From Saprospiraceae bacterium (GTDB lineage: Bacteria; Bacteroidota; Bacteroidia; Chitinophagales; Saprospiraceae): a stretch of 64,000 nucleotides of DNA. The notes below the pieces were generated by a model. That model ran no database searches. It saw only the letters and a program-made list of their open reading frames with translations, and was not told the DNA's origin. How positions within the stretch are numbered: position 1 is the first letter of the stretch; every line of letters starts with the position of its first letter. The DNA is taken from NCBI GenBank assembly GCA_016715465.1, contig JADKAA010000029.1, positions 310,001-374,000 on the forward strand, read 5' to 3'. Below, piece after piece: positions 47,212-57,650 of the stretch. A program made the position numbers and the translations under genes.

Positions 47212-47580
47212 ATGGCATCTGAAATTATAGCAACAATCGGATTTTTCACCACCCTCATGGTACTTGGCACGATTTATCTGAGGAACAGACACAGGGAAAG
47301 ACTTGCACTGATCCAATATGGAAAAGACAGTAGTATTTTTTCCGGCAAGGACAGAAAGAACAGTACCTTGAAATTTGGACTATTATTCATGAGCGTTGGC
47401 GCGGGCCTGCTTATCGGTATTTTTCTTGATTCCGTCTTCAACACGGAACCAGCCTGTACATTTGCCTGCATCTTCATTTTTGGTGGCTTCTCTTTAATCT
47501 TCTATCACCAATACCTAAACGGCAGATCTTCCCTGAATATGCCTAAAGAGGAAAATGGCAATGACGATGACCTCATTTAA
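47212..47580 (+). CDS. Small two-to-three-pass membrane protein, DUF6249-like
   Basis: 122 residues: a membrane segment at about 4-22, a basic cytoplasmic loop (RNRHRERLALIQYGKD), then two hydrophobic stretches (FGLLFMSVGAGLLIGIFL; CTFACIFIFGGFSLIFY) and an acidic tail (EENGNDDDLI). The shape, with an RxRxRxxMAxIExG-like loop after TM1, resembles the DUF6249 group of Bacteroidota; function unknown. In other genomes such genes often follow an ECF sigma factor, but none is present here. Convergent with the sulfhydrylase gene. Confidence 0.7.
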   Translation: MASEIIATIGFFTTLMVLGTIYLRNRHRERLALIQYGKDSSIFSGKDRKNSTLKFGLLFMSVGAGLLIGIFLDSVFNTEPACTFACIFIFGGFSLIFYHQYLNGRSSLNMPKEENGNDDDLI

Positions 47581-47610
47581 GTTTGTCTCGAATATCGTGA
47601 ATATATAAAA

Positions 47611-48774
47611 CTATTTAGCGGATAAACCCAACTCAAGGTCTTCGAGAATGTCATCAATGTGCTCCAGACCGGCAGAAATCCGGATTAGTCCATCGGTTAT
47701 ACCCACAGCTTCGCGCTGAGTTAAAGTGAGTTTACTATGGGTAGAAGATGCCGGATGTGTAATGATCGTCCGTGTATCTCCCAAATTAGGTGAAATGGAC
47801 ATCATTTGGATGTGGTCGATGAGTTTTTTACCCGCTACCATGCCTCCTTTTAGTTCGAAAGCGACAATACCTCCTCCTGCTTTCATTTGTAGTCTGGCTA
47901 CATCAAATCCGGGATGGCTTTCGAGGAAAGGATAGTTAACGTATTTCACTTCTGTTTTGTCATTTAAGAAAGTAGCGAGCTTTGCGGCATTTTCGCAATG
48001 ACGATCCATACGCACCGCAAGGGTTTCCAGACTCTTTGAAAGCAACCAGGCGTTAAAAGGTGAAAGTGTGGGGCCTGCATTTCTCATAAATGGTATAAGA
48101 GGCGCAATTACCTCATTATTACCCGCGATGACACCCCCCAGGATTCTTCCCTGACCATCAATGTATTTTGTTGCCGAATGAACTACCAGGTCAGCCCCGA
48201 AAAGTATAGGATTTTGAAGATAAGGCGTGGCAAAACAATTATCAACCACGTACAAAAGCCCATGGTTTTTGCAAAAACTTCCAAAATTGGCCAGGTCATA
48301 AATTTCCAAAGCCGGATTGGATGGCGTTTCCAAATAAACCATTTTGGTATTGGACTTCACGGCCACCTGCCATTGGGTGATTTCTGTTCCCCTGATAAGG
48401 TCATATTGAATGCCCCATTTACTGAAAAAGTTCTCAAATAGTTTGATGGTGCTCCCAAATACTGCCTGAGAAAGCAAAATGTGATCACCCTGCTTAAGGT
48501 GGCAGGCAAAAACCGTAAAGATGGACGACATACCTGAAGCAGTCGCTAAGGCTGTTTCCGTGCCCTCAAGGGCAGCCATTTTATTTTCAAACTCAGAAAC
48601 GGAAGGATTGGAATACCGGCTGTAAATATTGGCCTCAATTTCTTCCGAAAACGCCGCACGCATTTCTTCTGATGAATCAAATGTAAAACTTGAGGTTGGA
48701 AAAATGGGGGAGGAGTGTTCTTTTTCTCCAGTCTGCTTCATTCTCAGCCTGATGGCCAATGTCTCAAATTTCAT
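47611..48774 (-). CDS. metZ: O-succinylhomoserine sulfhydrylase / trans-sulfuration PLP enzyme
   Basis: 387 residues of the Cys/Met metabolism PLP family. Seen: SSPIFPTSSFTF, YSRYSNPSV, ALATASGMSSIF (PLP phosphate site), VDNCFATPYLQNP and the Schiff-base lysine in HSATKYIDGQGRILGG. The glycine-rich GQGRILGG after the lysine and overall length favour MetZ-type direct sulfhydrylation to homocysteine over cystathionine lyases, but the two cannot be separated with certainty. It stands downstream of the OsmC gene on the same strand. Confidence 0.85.
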   Translation of the reverse strand: MKFETLAIRLRMKQTGEKEHSSPIFPTSSFTFDSSEEMRAAFSEEIEANIYSRYSNPSVSEFENKMAALEGTETALATASGMSSIFTVFACHLKQGDHILLSQAVFGSTIKLFENFFSKWGIQYDLIRGTEITQWQVAVKSNTKMVYLETPSNPALEIYDLANFGSFCKNHGLLYVVDNCFATPYLQNPILFGADLVVHSATKYIDGQGRILGGVIAGNNEVIAPLIPFMRNAGPTLSPFNAWLLSKSLETLAVRMDRHCENAAKLATFLNDKTEVKYVNYPFLESHPGFDVARLQMKAGGGIVAFELKGGMVAGKKLIDHIQMMSISPNLGDTRTIITHPASSTHSKLTLTQREAVGITDGLIRISAGLEHIDDILEDLELGLSAK

Positions 48775-48847
48775 GTTTCGTATGGAGTATTAAGTGATTC
48801 AAATTTGATGACTTGTTGTGAAATATACATGATGTAATAAATAACTG

Positions 48848-49243
48848 TCAGTCCCTGATTTCAAAGCTGGTGGTGATGGTGGCCGATTTTTCGAGCATGG
48901 AGAGCACGGAACAATACTTGCGGGTACTTAGCTCTATTGCTTTTTCAGCTTTTTCCGGGGCAACATTTCCGATCAGGATAAAATGCAGATGAATACCGGT
49001 GAAAACTTTTGGTACCTGATCCTCTGCCCGCTTGCCCTCAATGTGGACCTCAAGGTGTAAAAGCTCCTGTTTCATTTTGGCCAGGATCAGTTCAAGATCA
49101 ATGCTGGCACAGGAGGCACCTGCCATAAGCACAGATTCCATAGGTCCGACTCCTTCCCGGGTACCCGAAAGTTCAATGTGCTGTCCCCTTGCATTTTCCC
49201 CTTCATAATTTTCAGGACTCACCCTTTTCAGTGTAACTTTCAT
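48848..49243 (-). CDS. OsmC/Ohr family protein
   Basis: 131 residues. The two family cysteines are present: one in GASCASIDLELIL (about residue 46) and one in RKYCSVLSMLEKSA near residue 110. OsmC-like proteins are peroxidases for organic hydroperoxides. The group seen here (YcfN-like, with MKVTLKRVSPENYEGE) is widespread in Bacteroidota and its physiological substrate is not known. The -7 element 15 bp upstream marks this as the first gene of its unit. Confidence 0.88.
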   Translation of the reverse strand: MKVTLKRVSPENYEGENARGQHIELSGTREGVGPMESVLMAGASCASIDLELILAKMKQELLHLEVHIEGKRAEDQVPKVFTGIHLHFILIGNVAPEKAEKAIELSTRKYCSVLSMLEKSATITTSFEIRD

Positions 49244-49257
49244 TGTTCTTTTGTCTG

Positions 49258-49265
49258 CAAAAGTA
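49258..49265 (-). promoter_or_regulatory. -7 promoter element for the OsmC gene
   Basis: TACTTTTG on the minus strand fits TAnnTTTG and ends 14 bp before ATG 49243. Confidence 0.48.
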
Positions 49266-49693
49266 GGTGATTATCCAACATATTCGTTTATCAACATGAA
49301 AATCCGAAAACTGAATATGCTGTTAGTCAATTTAAAGAAGACATATTATCGCAAAATCTTCGTTAATGTATAAAAAAAGACAAATAGGAGCACATCACCG
49401 CAAAGTGAATATGAAATGAGCAGTATTTATGCGCCTGCAGATCAAACCCAAATGTAAAAAGACATACATATCGAAAGAAATCTACTGTATAGTCAACTAA
49501 AAATCAGAAAAAAGTGTAATATATTTGTAAACTCGAAGCGAGGGGAAAATGGCGCTTTTGCCCATATGGAATGTGGTAATTTTCTTGCGGATAAACGTAT
49601 TCTTAGCACGGTTTTTGCAACTTATTACCGTACAATTGGAGAATTGTTTTAAAACAACCAAAACGCATCATAAACGTGATTAAATTTCAAATA
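49266..49693. other. 428-bp spacer before the T9SS-associated operon
   Basis: Divergent spacer between OsmC and porP. It contains a short dyad ACAATT-GGAG-AATTGT at 49632-49647 followed by T residues, but no exact TAnnTTTG in the porP direction and no gene, tRNA or riboswitch I can support. Confidence 0.4.
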
Positions 49694-50701
49694 ATGCGAA
49701 ACCATATACTTAAAATAGTAGTATTACTTACTTTTTATTTCCCTATAGTGGGACAGGATCTGCATTATTCTCAGTTCTACAACTCCCCGATGAACCTCAA
49801 TCCAGCCTATACAGGGGTATTTAACGGCGAAAAAAGGTTTAATTTGAGTTACAGGAATCAGTGGAAATTTGTCCCTGTATCCTGGACAACCTTTAGTGCC
49901 GCATATGACTTTAAACATTATCTGGGTGATGACAGACATTTCCTTGGCTTTGGAGGCAACCTCAATTATGACCGTCAGGGGGACAGCAAATTGTCACTTA
50001 CAGGGATAAATGCAGGTGCATCCTACACCAGGTCTCTAAACGCGCATAACCTCATCACGGCAGGTGTAATGGTCGGATTTTCCACAAGGGCATTTAATAC
50101 AAACAACCTGACATGGGACAAACAATGGGATGGAGTGGCTTTTAATCCTTCTGCACCCAGTGGGGAAAATTTTGACTATCAGCGTGTAAATTTACTCGAG
50201 ACAGCCCTGGGCCTTAATTACAGATGGCAACAAAGCTCAAGAACCAAGTTTGACCTCGGTATTGGTGCTTACCATCTAAATCAACCCGGGACAACCTTTT
50301 ACAATGCCCCCAACGAATCCCTTCCCATACATTTTACCTTTTCGGCCATTGGGGACGTAAAGGTTATGGATATGCTGGATATACAGTTGAGTGCGCTGCA
50401 TCAGGTTCAGGAAATGTATAAAGAAACATTGTATGGAGGTTTGCTGAAGATTCATGTCAACCAAAAAAGAGGAAAGGAAACAGAAATCCATGCAGGTCTG
50501 GGATACAGAACAGCCGGTTCGACCATTCCCACCTTTGCCATTAAATTCAACGAGTGGTATGCCAGTTTCAGTTATGACCTCGACGCCACCAATTTTAATA
50601 AAATTGTCTCTTCCAACAGGGGAGGGCCTGAATTTCACGTACGCTATATCATGAAGACAGTCAGGCCATTGAGAGACAGGAAAATTTGTCCCATTTACTA
50701 A
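49694..50701 (+). CDS. PorP/SprF family type IX secretion system membrane protein
   Basis: 335 residues: signal peptide (about 1-20, ending VGQD) and an outer-membrane barrel. The hallmark start DLHYSQFYNSPMNLNPAYTG and SYRNQWKFVPVSWTTFSAAYD identify the family. PorP is required for T9SS; SprF-type paralogues serve particular type-B-sorted cargos and help hold them at the surface. ATG 49694 is chosen over an in-frame GTG six codons earlier. The next gene begins 11 bp after its stop, and the third 10 bp after that. Confidence 0.92.
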   Translation: MRNHILKIVVLLTFYFPIVGQDLHYSQFYNSPMNLNPAYTGVFNGEKRFNLSYRNQWKFVPVSWTTFSAAYDFKHYLGDDRHFLGFGGNLNYDRQGDSKLSLTGINAGASYTRSLNAHNLITAGVMVGFSTRAFNTNNLTWDKQWDGVAFNPSAPSGENFDYQRVNLLETALGLNYRWQQSSRTKFDLGIGAYHLNQPGTTFYNAPNESLPIHFTFSAIGDVKVMDMLDIQLSALHQVQEMYKETLYGGLLKIHVNQKRGKETEIHAGLGYRTAGSTIPTFAIKFNEWYASFSYDLDATNFNKIVSSNRGGPEFHVRYIMKTVRPLRDRKICPIY

Positions 50702-50712
50702 ACAAGGATTGA

Positions 50713-53142
50713 ATGATCAATATGCAAAAATATATTATTTCGTTAACCATTCTTTTTTCGATTTTTGCCGGCACGATACACGGCCAATCTAAAAAAGCAT
50801 TTCTGGAAGCTGCTGACAATGCCTTTTCCACAGGCAACTATTATGCTGCCTTGATTTATTATAATGAGGTTTTGGCTTTTGATGAAAAAGATCCGGTCAT
50901 CATTTTAAAAACCGCCGAATCCGCCAGACTATTTGATTCTTACGCATTGGCCGCACAGCGCTACAGTTATCTTATTGACAGCCTGGAAATCGTATATGAT
51001 TCTACCAGCCTCTTTTACGCAGGAGAAATGAACCAACGATTGGGAAAATTTGACAAAGCTGTAGAGTATTATGATTTGTATTTATCACAATATGGTAAAG
51101 TGGGTGACTACCTTTCCAAGCGGGCGAAAAAAGAAAAAGAATCCAGCACCTGGGCTTCATCAAACAGCAAAGAACCAGATGCTAATATTACCCTTGAACG
51201 GCTTACTTCAACCGTAAATTCGGAATACAGTGATTTTAGCGCCATCAAATATGATGACAAATTATACTTTTCTTCGCAGCGATTTCTGGAAAGCAAGCCC
51301 CTCTTAAAACCGGCCAGGCTGTTATCCAAGATTATGCTGGATGCAGAGGGCAAAATACAACCTATAGATGCTGATTTTAATAAAAGAGAGTTATCTGTTG
51401 CAAATGCATGCTTTAATCCCGACAAGTCAAGAATATATTATACAGTTTGCAATTACATCAATGACCATGATCTTCGTTGTGATTTGCATTGGTCAAAAGT
51501 AAATGCAGATGGTAGCTTTGGCGAGGAGCAGGCACTTCCGGCACCCATCAACATGGCCAATTACACCACGACACAACCCGCGTTTACCATCGACCCGGTC
51601 ACTGGAAATGAAGTGATATATTTTGTTTCTGATCGACCCGGCGGAAAAGGTAAATTAGATATCTGGTTTGCTGTCTATGACAAAAAACTTGGTTTTTCAA
51701 ACCCTGTTAATCTAAGGGATATCAATTCGGCAGAAAATGACATCAGCCCTTTCTTTCACCAGCAGACTGGCACCTTGTATTTTAGCACAGAGGGTAGGAC
51801 AGGTTTTGGAGGATATGATATTTTTGCTTCTCCCTTAAACGCTGGCAATTTTGGCATTCCTCATATCATGTCAATGCCCTTAAACAGTTCATACCACGAT
51901 GTGTATTTTAAATTAAATGACGAAGGAACAGATGCATATTTTTCTTCAAACCGGGAAGGGGCAATGTATGTGGATAACCTTTTGCAATCATGCTGTTATG
52001 ATGTGTACAAAGCAGATATGGTGCCTTTAGTAATTGACCTCAATGCACTCACCTTTGATAAAAATACTGGCCTTGATCTGAATGGGGCCACTGTAAGACT
52101 CATTGATCAGCTTACCGGAAAGCTGGTTTCAGAGATTACATCTGAAAAATCCAATGAGCACAAATTTATGCTCGACAAAGGTGTCTCCTATTTAATCATA
52201 GCCCAAAAAGATGGCTACGTTTCTGACACCATAAATTTTAGTACCCACACCATTAAAAAATCTGAGCAAGTGGTCAGGAAGTTATTCCTTTCAACAGATA
52301 AAGTAGCCCTGGATGCTTTTACCTTTGATGCAAATACTAAACTTTCCTTATCAGGGGTTAAAGTTACGGTTGAAGACCTCACGGATCCCGAAAACGCATT
52401 GCTGGTGAAGGTAAATGAGGAGGGAAATGAATTTACTTTCCAGCTGGAACGTAACAAAACCTACCGCATTTCAGCAACAAGGATTGGATATGGCGGAGTG
52501 ACCGAAAATATAGACACCCGGGGCATTAGCGGGAAAATATCAAAAAACCTCTACCTTCCAAAAACAGACATCAACAGGTTATTGCCGCTTGCCTTGTATT
52601 TTGACAACGACGAACCAGACCCTGACAGTAAGAGCACCGCAACGAACAAAGTATTTGGTGACCTGCTCAGTGACTATATGCACAGAAAGCCTGAATATAT
52701 GGAAAAATATGGCATGGGCGTAAAAGGAAAAGAAAAGGGAGAATCCATCGACCGGATGGAATCCTTCTTTGAAGGAGATGTAAGGGGAGGTTATGACAGG
52801 TTTAGTCTGTTTATGGATGAACTTATTAAGGCACTGGGTGAAGGACAAAAAATTGACATGACGATCAGAGGTTATGCATCTCCCAGATATGATGACAGAT
52901 ATAATTTGGTACTTGGTCAGCGCAGGATCAACAGTGTAAGAAATGACATGATGCGCTATAAAAACGGGGCTCTTGCATCATATCTCATCAACAAAAATCT
53001 CATCATTACAGAAATCTCCTATGGAGAAGAATTATCCCCCGTTGATGTGGATGACAATATCAACGATGAAAGGGGTTCCATCTATAGTCTCAAGGCTTCT
53101 AAGGAGAGGAAAGTAGAGGTAATCAGCGTAAAACTTAAATAA
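50713..53142 (+). CDS. PorE-like protein (TPR, beta-propeller, regulatory-like domains and divergent OmpA-like domain)
   Basis: 809 residues: signal peptide (about 1-24), TPR-like helices (about 28-140), a PD40/WD40-like propeller (about 165-435, with YFSSQRF, YFVSDRPGGKG and YFSTEGRTGFGGYDIFAS), two carboxypeptidase-regulatory-like beta domains (about 440-620) and an OmpA-like C-terminus (RGYASPRYDDRYNLVLGQRR, about 718-809). The order equals that of PorE, a T9SS component that binds peptidoglycan. The peptidoglycan-binding consensus is diverged (LALYFDNDEPDPDS, then an insertion of about 80 residues), so binding is uncertain. Its place between the PorP and CHU_C genes suggests a dedicated periplasmic anchor for that pair. 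Confidence 0.85.
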   Translation: MINMQKYIISLTILFSIFAGTIHGQSKKAFLEAADNAFSTGNYYAALIYYNEVLAFDEKDPVIILKTAESARLFDSYALAAQRYSYLIDSLEIVYDSTSLFYAGEMNQRLGKFDKAVEYYDLYLSQYGKVGDYLSKRAKKEKESSTWASSNSKEPDANITLERLTSTVNSEYSDFSAIKYDDKLYFSSQRFLESKPLLKPARLLSKIMLDAEGKIQPIDADFNKRELSVANACFNPDKSRIYYTVCNYINDHDLRCDLHWSKVNADGSFGEEQALPAPINMANYTTTQPAFTIDPVTGNEVIYFVSDRPGGKGKLDIWFAVYDKKLGFSNPVNLRDINSAENDISPFFHQQTGTLYFSTEGRTGFGGYDIFASPLNAGNFGIPHIMSMPLNSSYHDVYFKLNDEGTDAYFSSNREGAMYVDNLLQSCCYDVYKADMVPLVIDLNALTFDKNTGLDLNGATVRLIDQLTGKLVSEITSEKSNEHKFMLDKGVSYLIIAQKDGYVSDTINFSTHTIKKSEQVVRKLFLSTDKVALDAFTFDANTKLSLSGVKVTVEDLTDPENALLVKVNEEGNEFTFQLERNKTYRISATRIGYGGVTENIDTRGISGKISKNLYLPKTDINRLLPLALYFDNDEPDPDSKSTATNKVFGDLLSDYMHRKPEYMEKYGMGVKGKEKGESIDRMESFFEGDVRGGYDRFSLFMDELIKALGEGQKIDMTIRGYASPRYDDRYNLVLGQRRINSVRNDMMRYKNGALASYLINKNLIITEISYGEELSPVDVDDNINDERGSIYSLKASKERKVEVISVKLK

Positions 53143-53152
53143 GCTTAAGGCA

Positions 53153-56100
53153 ATGAATAAATTCATGAAATATAATACCCGTAATATCCAATCACTAAAA
53201 TACCCAATCTTTGCATTTTTTGGGTTGCTTTGTATTTTAATGCTACCACATAGTGCCAGGGCCACTCACATTGTTGGTGGTGATATGACCTATAAAAAAG
53301 TAGCCGATGGCAGATTCCTGATTACCATGAATTTGCGAAGAGATTGTTTTCTTGGAGCGGACAATGCACAATTTGACAGAAATGCCAAGATAAGGATATT
53401 CAGGGGTAACGGCACTCTTTTTGCCGAAACTACCATGCCATACATGGATGATGACACGCTAAACAATTACGTGCAGTCCGACTGTGGTTTTGAAGGCACA
53501 CAGGTCTGTGTGCACGAAACAAGATACCTCAAATTCATTGACCTTCCTTTCAATGAAGGCGGTTATACCATAGCTTACCAGCGTTGTTGCAGGAATGGCT
53601 CCATCAATAATATTATAAACCCACTTGAAACCGGAGCTACGTATTCAGTCTTTATACCCAAGGAAGCATTCACCTCTCAAAACAGTTCTCCCTCCTTCAA
53701 ACAATGGCCGGCAACCTATATTTGCGCCAATGAAAATCTTTCTTTCGACAATAGTGCCATTGATCCCGATGGAGATTCTCTGGTTTATAAGTTTTGTACA
53801 CCCAAGATAGGATTAACCATTGGTCAACCTGAAGGTTGGCCTTCTTATCCTCCTTATCAGGACTTAATTTGGCAACCCCCCTATAACTTAAACAACCTGA
53901 TGGGAGGTGATCCGCTAAAGATAGATCCAAGGACTGGATTGATGACAGCAGTGCCAATTTTGGTTGGGCAATATGTCATTGGTGTTTGTGTGGAAGAATA
54001 TCGCAATGGCAAAAAGCTTGGCGAAATTAGAAGGGATTTTCAATACAATGTCAGGGTGTGTAGCACTCCTCCAACAGCCCTTTTCGACGCGCCATCCAGT
54101 GTATGCAATTCCAAAACTGTGGCTTTCACCAACACTTCATTGTCCTCGAACACTTATGAATGGAATTTTAATTATCCTTCAACGGATCTCGCATTCAGAT
54201 CAATTGACAAAAATCCGGTTTTTAATTTCCCGGCCAATGGCGATTACAAAGTTTACCTTAAAGTCATCAGAGGATCAGACCTTTGTTCGGACACCATCAT
54301 TAAGAACATCCATATAACCGATGAGCCTTATATCGCAGATTTTGAGTATGACATTAAAGCATGTAATCCAGATGGCACCATTTCTGTGATTCTCACTGAC
54401 AAGTCAACTACCAATGATGCCGGCGCGATCTCCACATCGTGGAACTGGACTTTGGTTCAAAATGGAATTACACAGACCAACAATACAAATCCTGCCCAGT
54501 TTGTCATAAACCCGGGTGATTTCAGCGTAGATTTTTCTGTAATTGCTTCCAATGCTTGTTCAGGTTCCATATCCAGGAACGTGATTTATGATACCAAAAT
54601 CCTGGAGTCAGATTTTAAGGTCGAACTAAGTGGTTGTGATGAAAACAATGACCTTATAATCAGACTAATCGACCTGAGTCAGTCTTTAAATGACAATTAT
54701 ACCATAACCGAGCATAACTGGAAAGTAGTTATTGGTGTAACTGAAAAATTTTATACCGGTGACAGTGTTGTCATTTCAATACCCAGACAGAATTTTACAG
54801 TGATTCTGGATATAAATACAGATAAATTCTGTCGTAACACTACGCAGAAGGAATTTGTCATCAGCGATTTCATACCCTCTGCAGATTTTATCTTTGACTT
54901 AAGTGGTTGTGATGTGGCCAATACTGCCATCATCAGACTTACCGAGCAATCCAATGACACCGTGCCTTACAGCAATGTTTCATCTTACAACTGGACCTAT
55001 AAAAATGCTGCTGCCACTGGTAAAGTTGTGGATATTTTCACAGATCTTAAAGATAGTTTCGATGTTAAACTGAGCCTTACATTTGCTGACAATTGTACCG
55101 CTGAAGTGTCCAAAGCAATTAATGTAGACCAACTCAGGCCAAAGGTAGATTACAGCTACATCGCCGTAGAATGTCCCACAGATAATGAAGTAAAACTTCA
55201 ATTCAATTTCAATGATATAAACACAAAAGGATTGGGTAACGATGGCTTGTCATGGAAAATCGGAAATCTTTCCAACCTGCTCAATTACACGGGAAACATC
55301 GTAACGACAACCGTTCCCAAGGACAGCCTCATCTCTGCCACAATCTCTACCACTTTTGAAAATTCATGCCGGGATACCGTTCAAAACCTATTTCTACCGG
55401 GCCCTTTCGCTACCTTGGATGTCATTCAAGACAGTCTGGTCCTGTGCCCGGGAGAAACCAAATTTTTGATAGAAAATGGAAACCCTTCATTTGATTATTA
55501 CTGGTCACCATTGACAGGCCTGGACTTAACTCAACCTGAAAATCCAAAGTTATCAGCGGTTGAGGATATGATATACAGGGTTACGGTTTCAGATGGACTT
55601 TGTAACGTAAATGGCTTTGTGGCTGTGGATGTACTGGAGACTATCAGTTTGCTCATAGATGGTGAAGCCTATAGCTGTGATGGCAAGGTATCATTGACCG
55701 CCATTGGCGGGGTAGGACAGGGAACTTATGTTTGGTCGAATGATCCTGATTTTACCAATGAAATAGCCACCGGTATTGAGCTCAACACCACTTTTGAATC
55801 GCAGACTCAGCAATATTATGTAAAGTTTAAGGGAGAAGTTTGTAGTGCTATTCCGGCAAATATTACAGTCACCAACCAGAAGCCCAGGCTTGATGTTATT
55901 GGACCCTATGAATTTTGTATTGGTGATACCATAAAAACCAATAATGTATTTAACCTTGAAGCCAGCCATCAGAACATCATTACCTGGAAAGCTGATCCCC
56001 ACCTTATTTCCGGGGACAATACGTATAATCCGGTAGTAGGTACCATTGCTTCAAACGATAAAAATTTTACATTATACGTAGAGGTTAGCAACCAATTTGG

Positions 56101-57625
56101 TTGTAAGCTCGATGATTCACTGGCCTTCAATATAATCGAAAACCCTGTAGTTAGTTTTGACTATACTGTGAAAAGCTGCGATACATTTGAAGTATGTTTC
56201 AAGATGAACGGCACCATTTTTGGATTTCCACGCTGGAATTTTGGTGACCCTGCTTCAGGGAACAACAATAATTCGATATTGCCAGAGGTTTGTCACCTCT
56301 ATACAGGAGCTGGAAGTTATCCTGTGTCCCTTATTAATCTCACTGAAGTATGTCCTTTTAAGGATATCCTGGATACGATTGTGCTGAATTCGTCATTCCC
56401 TGTCTTTGAAACGAAAAGAGACGAAGACTGTTTGGATGCAAGCTATTCACTCGATTTACCGGCGGCCGCCATTGGAAGGGAATTTGTGTGGCTGGATGGC
56501 AGTGGCAAATTTTTAAGCACAAATGCAAATCCAGTTGTTTCCATAAGTGCGGATACATTTTTCATATTAAATGTCAAAGACGACAATGGTTGCGCCTTTA
56601 GTGATACCTTTTTTGTGGATGCCTTTCGTTTTGCCGCCGATATCACGGTGCCGGATACGGTTTGTGCCACCGGCCTGTATCAGATCAATACCTCCATCAA
56701 TTCAGGAATAAACTTTGAATATATCTGGAGTCCTGCCTCAGGAATTGTGTCTGGCTCAAATACGGGCAATCCAATAGTCGACGTATCCACATCAAAGAAT
56801 TACCGGGTTGAGATTACCCATCCGGTGCTCGGCTGTAAATTAAATGAAGAGGTTAATTTTAATGTCTTCAACTTTGATTACAAACTTAATCTGCCTGCTG
56901 TTTTCTGTTTGAATCAGACCAGTCAGCCATCCATACAAGTACAGGGAAATGCGGCATATTTGTACCAATGGGGGCCACCAAACCTGGTGTTGACAGGTGG
57001 CAATACACCAAATCCAAGCCTAAACATAATAGGAGAGGATGAGTTTTTTGTTACTGTAATCCATCCTACACTTTACTGTGTGCTCATGGACAGTTTTACT
57101 GTGGATCCAACATCCCTCATTCTCGATGTTGAAGCCCAACCCAACACCGAAGTACCAAAAGGGCAAAGTGTGGAAGTTTCAGTTGTCAACCCTGTCTCCG
57201 GATGGACGTATAACTGGTCGAATGGCTTTACAGGTGTAAATCAAATCGTAGTCATCAATGAAGAAACTGTTTTTACGGTAACCGCAACCGACAGTAATGG
57301 CTGTACTGGAGATGCTGAGATTCGTATAAAAGTAAGACCTCCACAATGCGCTGATGATGTTTTCCTGCCCAATGCATTTTCGCCCAATGGAGATGACAAA
57401 AACGATGTGCTATTGGTTAGAAGCAACTACATCACGGAAATGGAACTGATTGTATATAACCGTTGGGGCCAGGAAGTTTTTTCCAGCAAGGATCAGGCAG
57501 TTGGATGGAATGGCACCTTCAATGGGGAAGAACTTTCTCCGGATGTGTATGCCTACTGGTTAAGGGCAAGATGTGCCGATGGTGAAGAAATAATAAAGAA
57601 GGGCAATGTATCTCTGTTGAGGTAG
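53153..57625 (+). CDS. Giant surface protein with type B T9SS sorting (CHU_C) domain
   Basis: 1490 residues. A signal-anchor-like N-terminus (residues about 15-40, ending SARA) precedes a Cys-rich domain starting THIVGGDMTYKKV, which is a recurrent N-terminal module of T9SS type B proteins. The middle has repeated PKD-like and Ig-like beta domains (many of the form DFxFDLSGCD...). The last 85 residues, CADDVFLPNAFSPNGDDKND ... YNRWGQEVFSSKD ... YAYWLRARC, are a gliding-motility-associated CHU_C domain. Such proteins are secreted by T9SS and stay at the cell surface with a SprF-like partner, which here is encoded two genes upstream. Adhesion is likely, gliding possible. Confidence 0.9.
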   Translation: MNKFMKYNTRNIQSLKYPIFAFFGLLCILMLPHSARATHIVGGDMTYKKVADGRFLITMNLRRDCFLGADNAQFDRNAKIRIFRGNGTLFAETTMPYMDDDTLNNYVQSDCGFEGTQVCVHETRYLKFIDLPFNEGGYTIAYQRCCRNGSINNIINPLETGATYSVFIPKEAFTSQNSSPSFKQWPATYICANENLSFDNSAIDPDGDSLVYKFCTPKIGLTIGQPEGWPSYPPYQDLIWQPPYNLNNLMGGDPLKIDPRTGLMTAVPILVGQYVIGVCVEEYRNGKKLGEIRRDFQYNVRVCSTPPTALFDAPSSVCNSKTVAFTNTSLSSNTYEWNFNYPSTDLAFRSIDKNPVFNFPANGDYKVYLKVIRGSDLCSDTIIKNIHITDEPYIADFEYDIKACNPDGTISVILTDKSTTNDAGAISTSWNWTLVQNGITQTNNTNPAQFVINPGDFSVDFSVIASNACSGSISRNVIYDTKILESDFKVELSGCDENNDLIIRLIDLSQSLNDNYTITEHNWKVVIGVTEKFYTGDSVVISIPRQNFTVILDINTDKFCRNTTQKEFVISDFIPSADFIFDLSGCDVANTAIIRLTEQSNDTVPYSNVSSYNWTYKNAAATGKVVDIFTDLKDSFDVKLSLTFADNCTAEVSKAINVDQLRPKVDYSYIAVECPTDNEVKLQFNFNDINTKGLGNDGLSWKIGNLSNLLNYTGNIVTTTVPKDSLISATISTTFENSCRDTVQNLFLPGPFATLDVIQDSLVLCPGETKFLIENGNPSFDYYWSPLTGLDLTQPENPKLSAVEDMIYRVTVSDGLCNVNGFVAVDVLETISLLIDGEAYSCDGKVSLTAIGGVGQGTYVWSNDPDFTNEIATGIELNTTFESQTQQYYVKFKGEVCSAIPANITVTNQKPRLDVIGPYEFCIGDTIKTNNVFNLEASHQNIITWKADPHLISGDNTYNPVVGTIASNDKNFTLYVEVSNQFGCKLDDSLAFNIIENPVVSFDYTVKSCDTFEVCFKMNGTIFGFPRWNFGDPASGNNNNSILPEVCHLYTGAGSYPVSLINLTEVCPFKDILDTIVLNSSFPVFETKRDEDCLDASYSLDLPAAAIGREFVWLDGSGKFLSTNANPVVSISADTFFILNVKDDNGCAFSDTFFVDAFRFAADITVPDTVCATGLYQINTSINSGINFEYIWSPASGIVSGSNTGNPIVDVSTSKNYRVEITHPVLGCKLNEEVNFNVFNFDYKLNLPAVFCLNQTSQPSIQVQGNAAYLYQWGPPNLVLTGGNTPNPSLNIIGEDEFFVTVIHPTLYCVLMDSFTVDPTSLILDVEAQPNTEVPKGQSVEVSVVNPVSGWTYNWSNGFTGVNQIVVINEETVFTVTATDSNGCTGDAEIRIKVRPPQCADDVFLPNAFSPNGDDKNDVLLVRSNYITEMELIVYNRWGQEVFSSKDQAVGWNGTFNGEELSPDVYAYWLRARCADGEEIIKKGNVSLLR

Positions 57626-57650
57626 GCATTGATGTAAAATATAATTAAAT

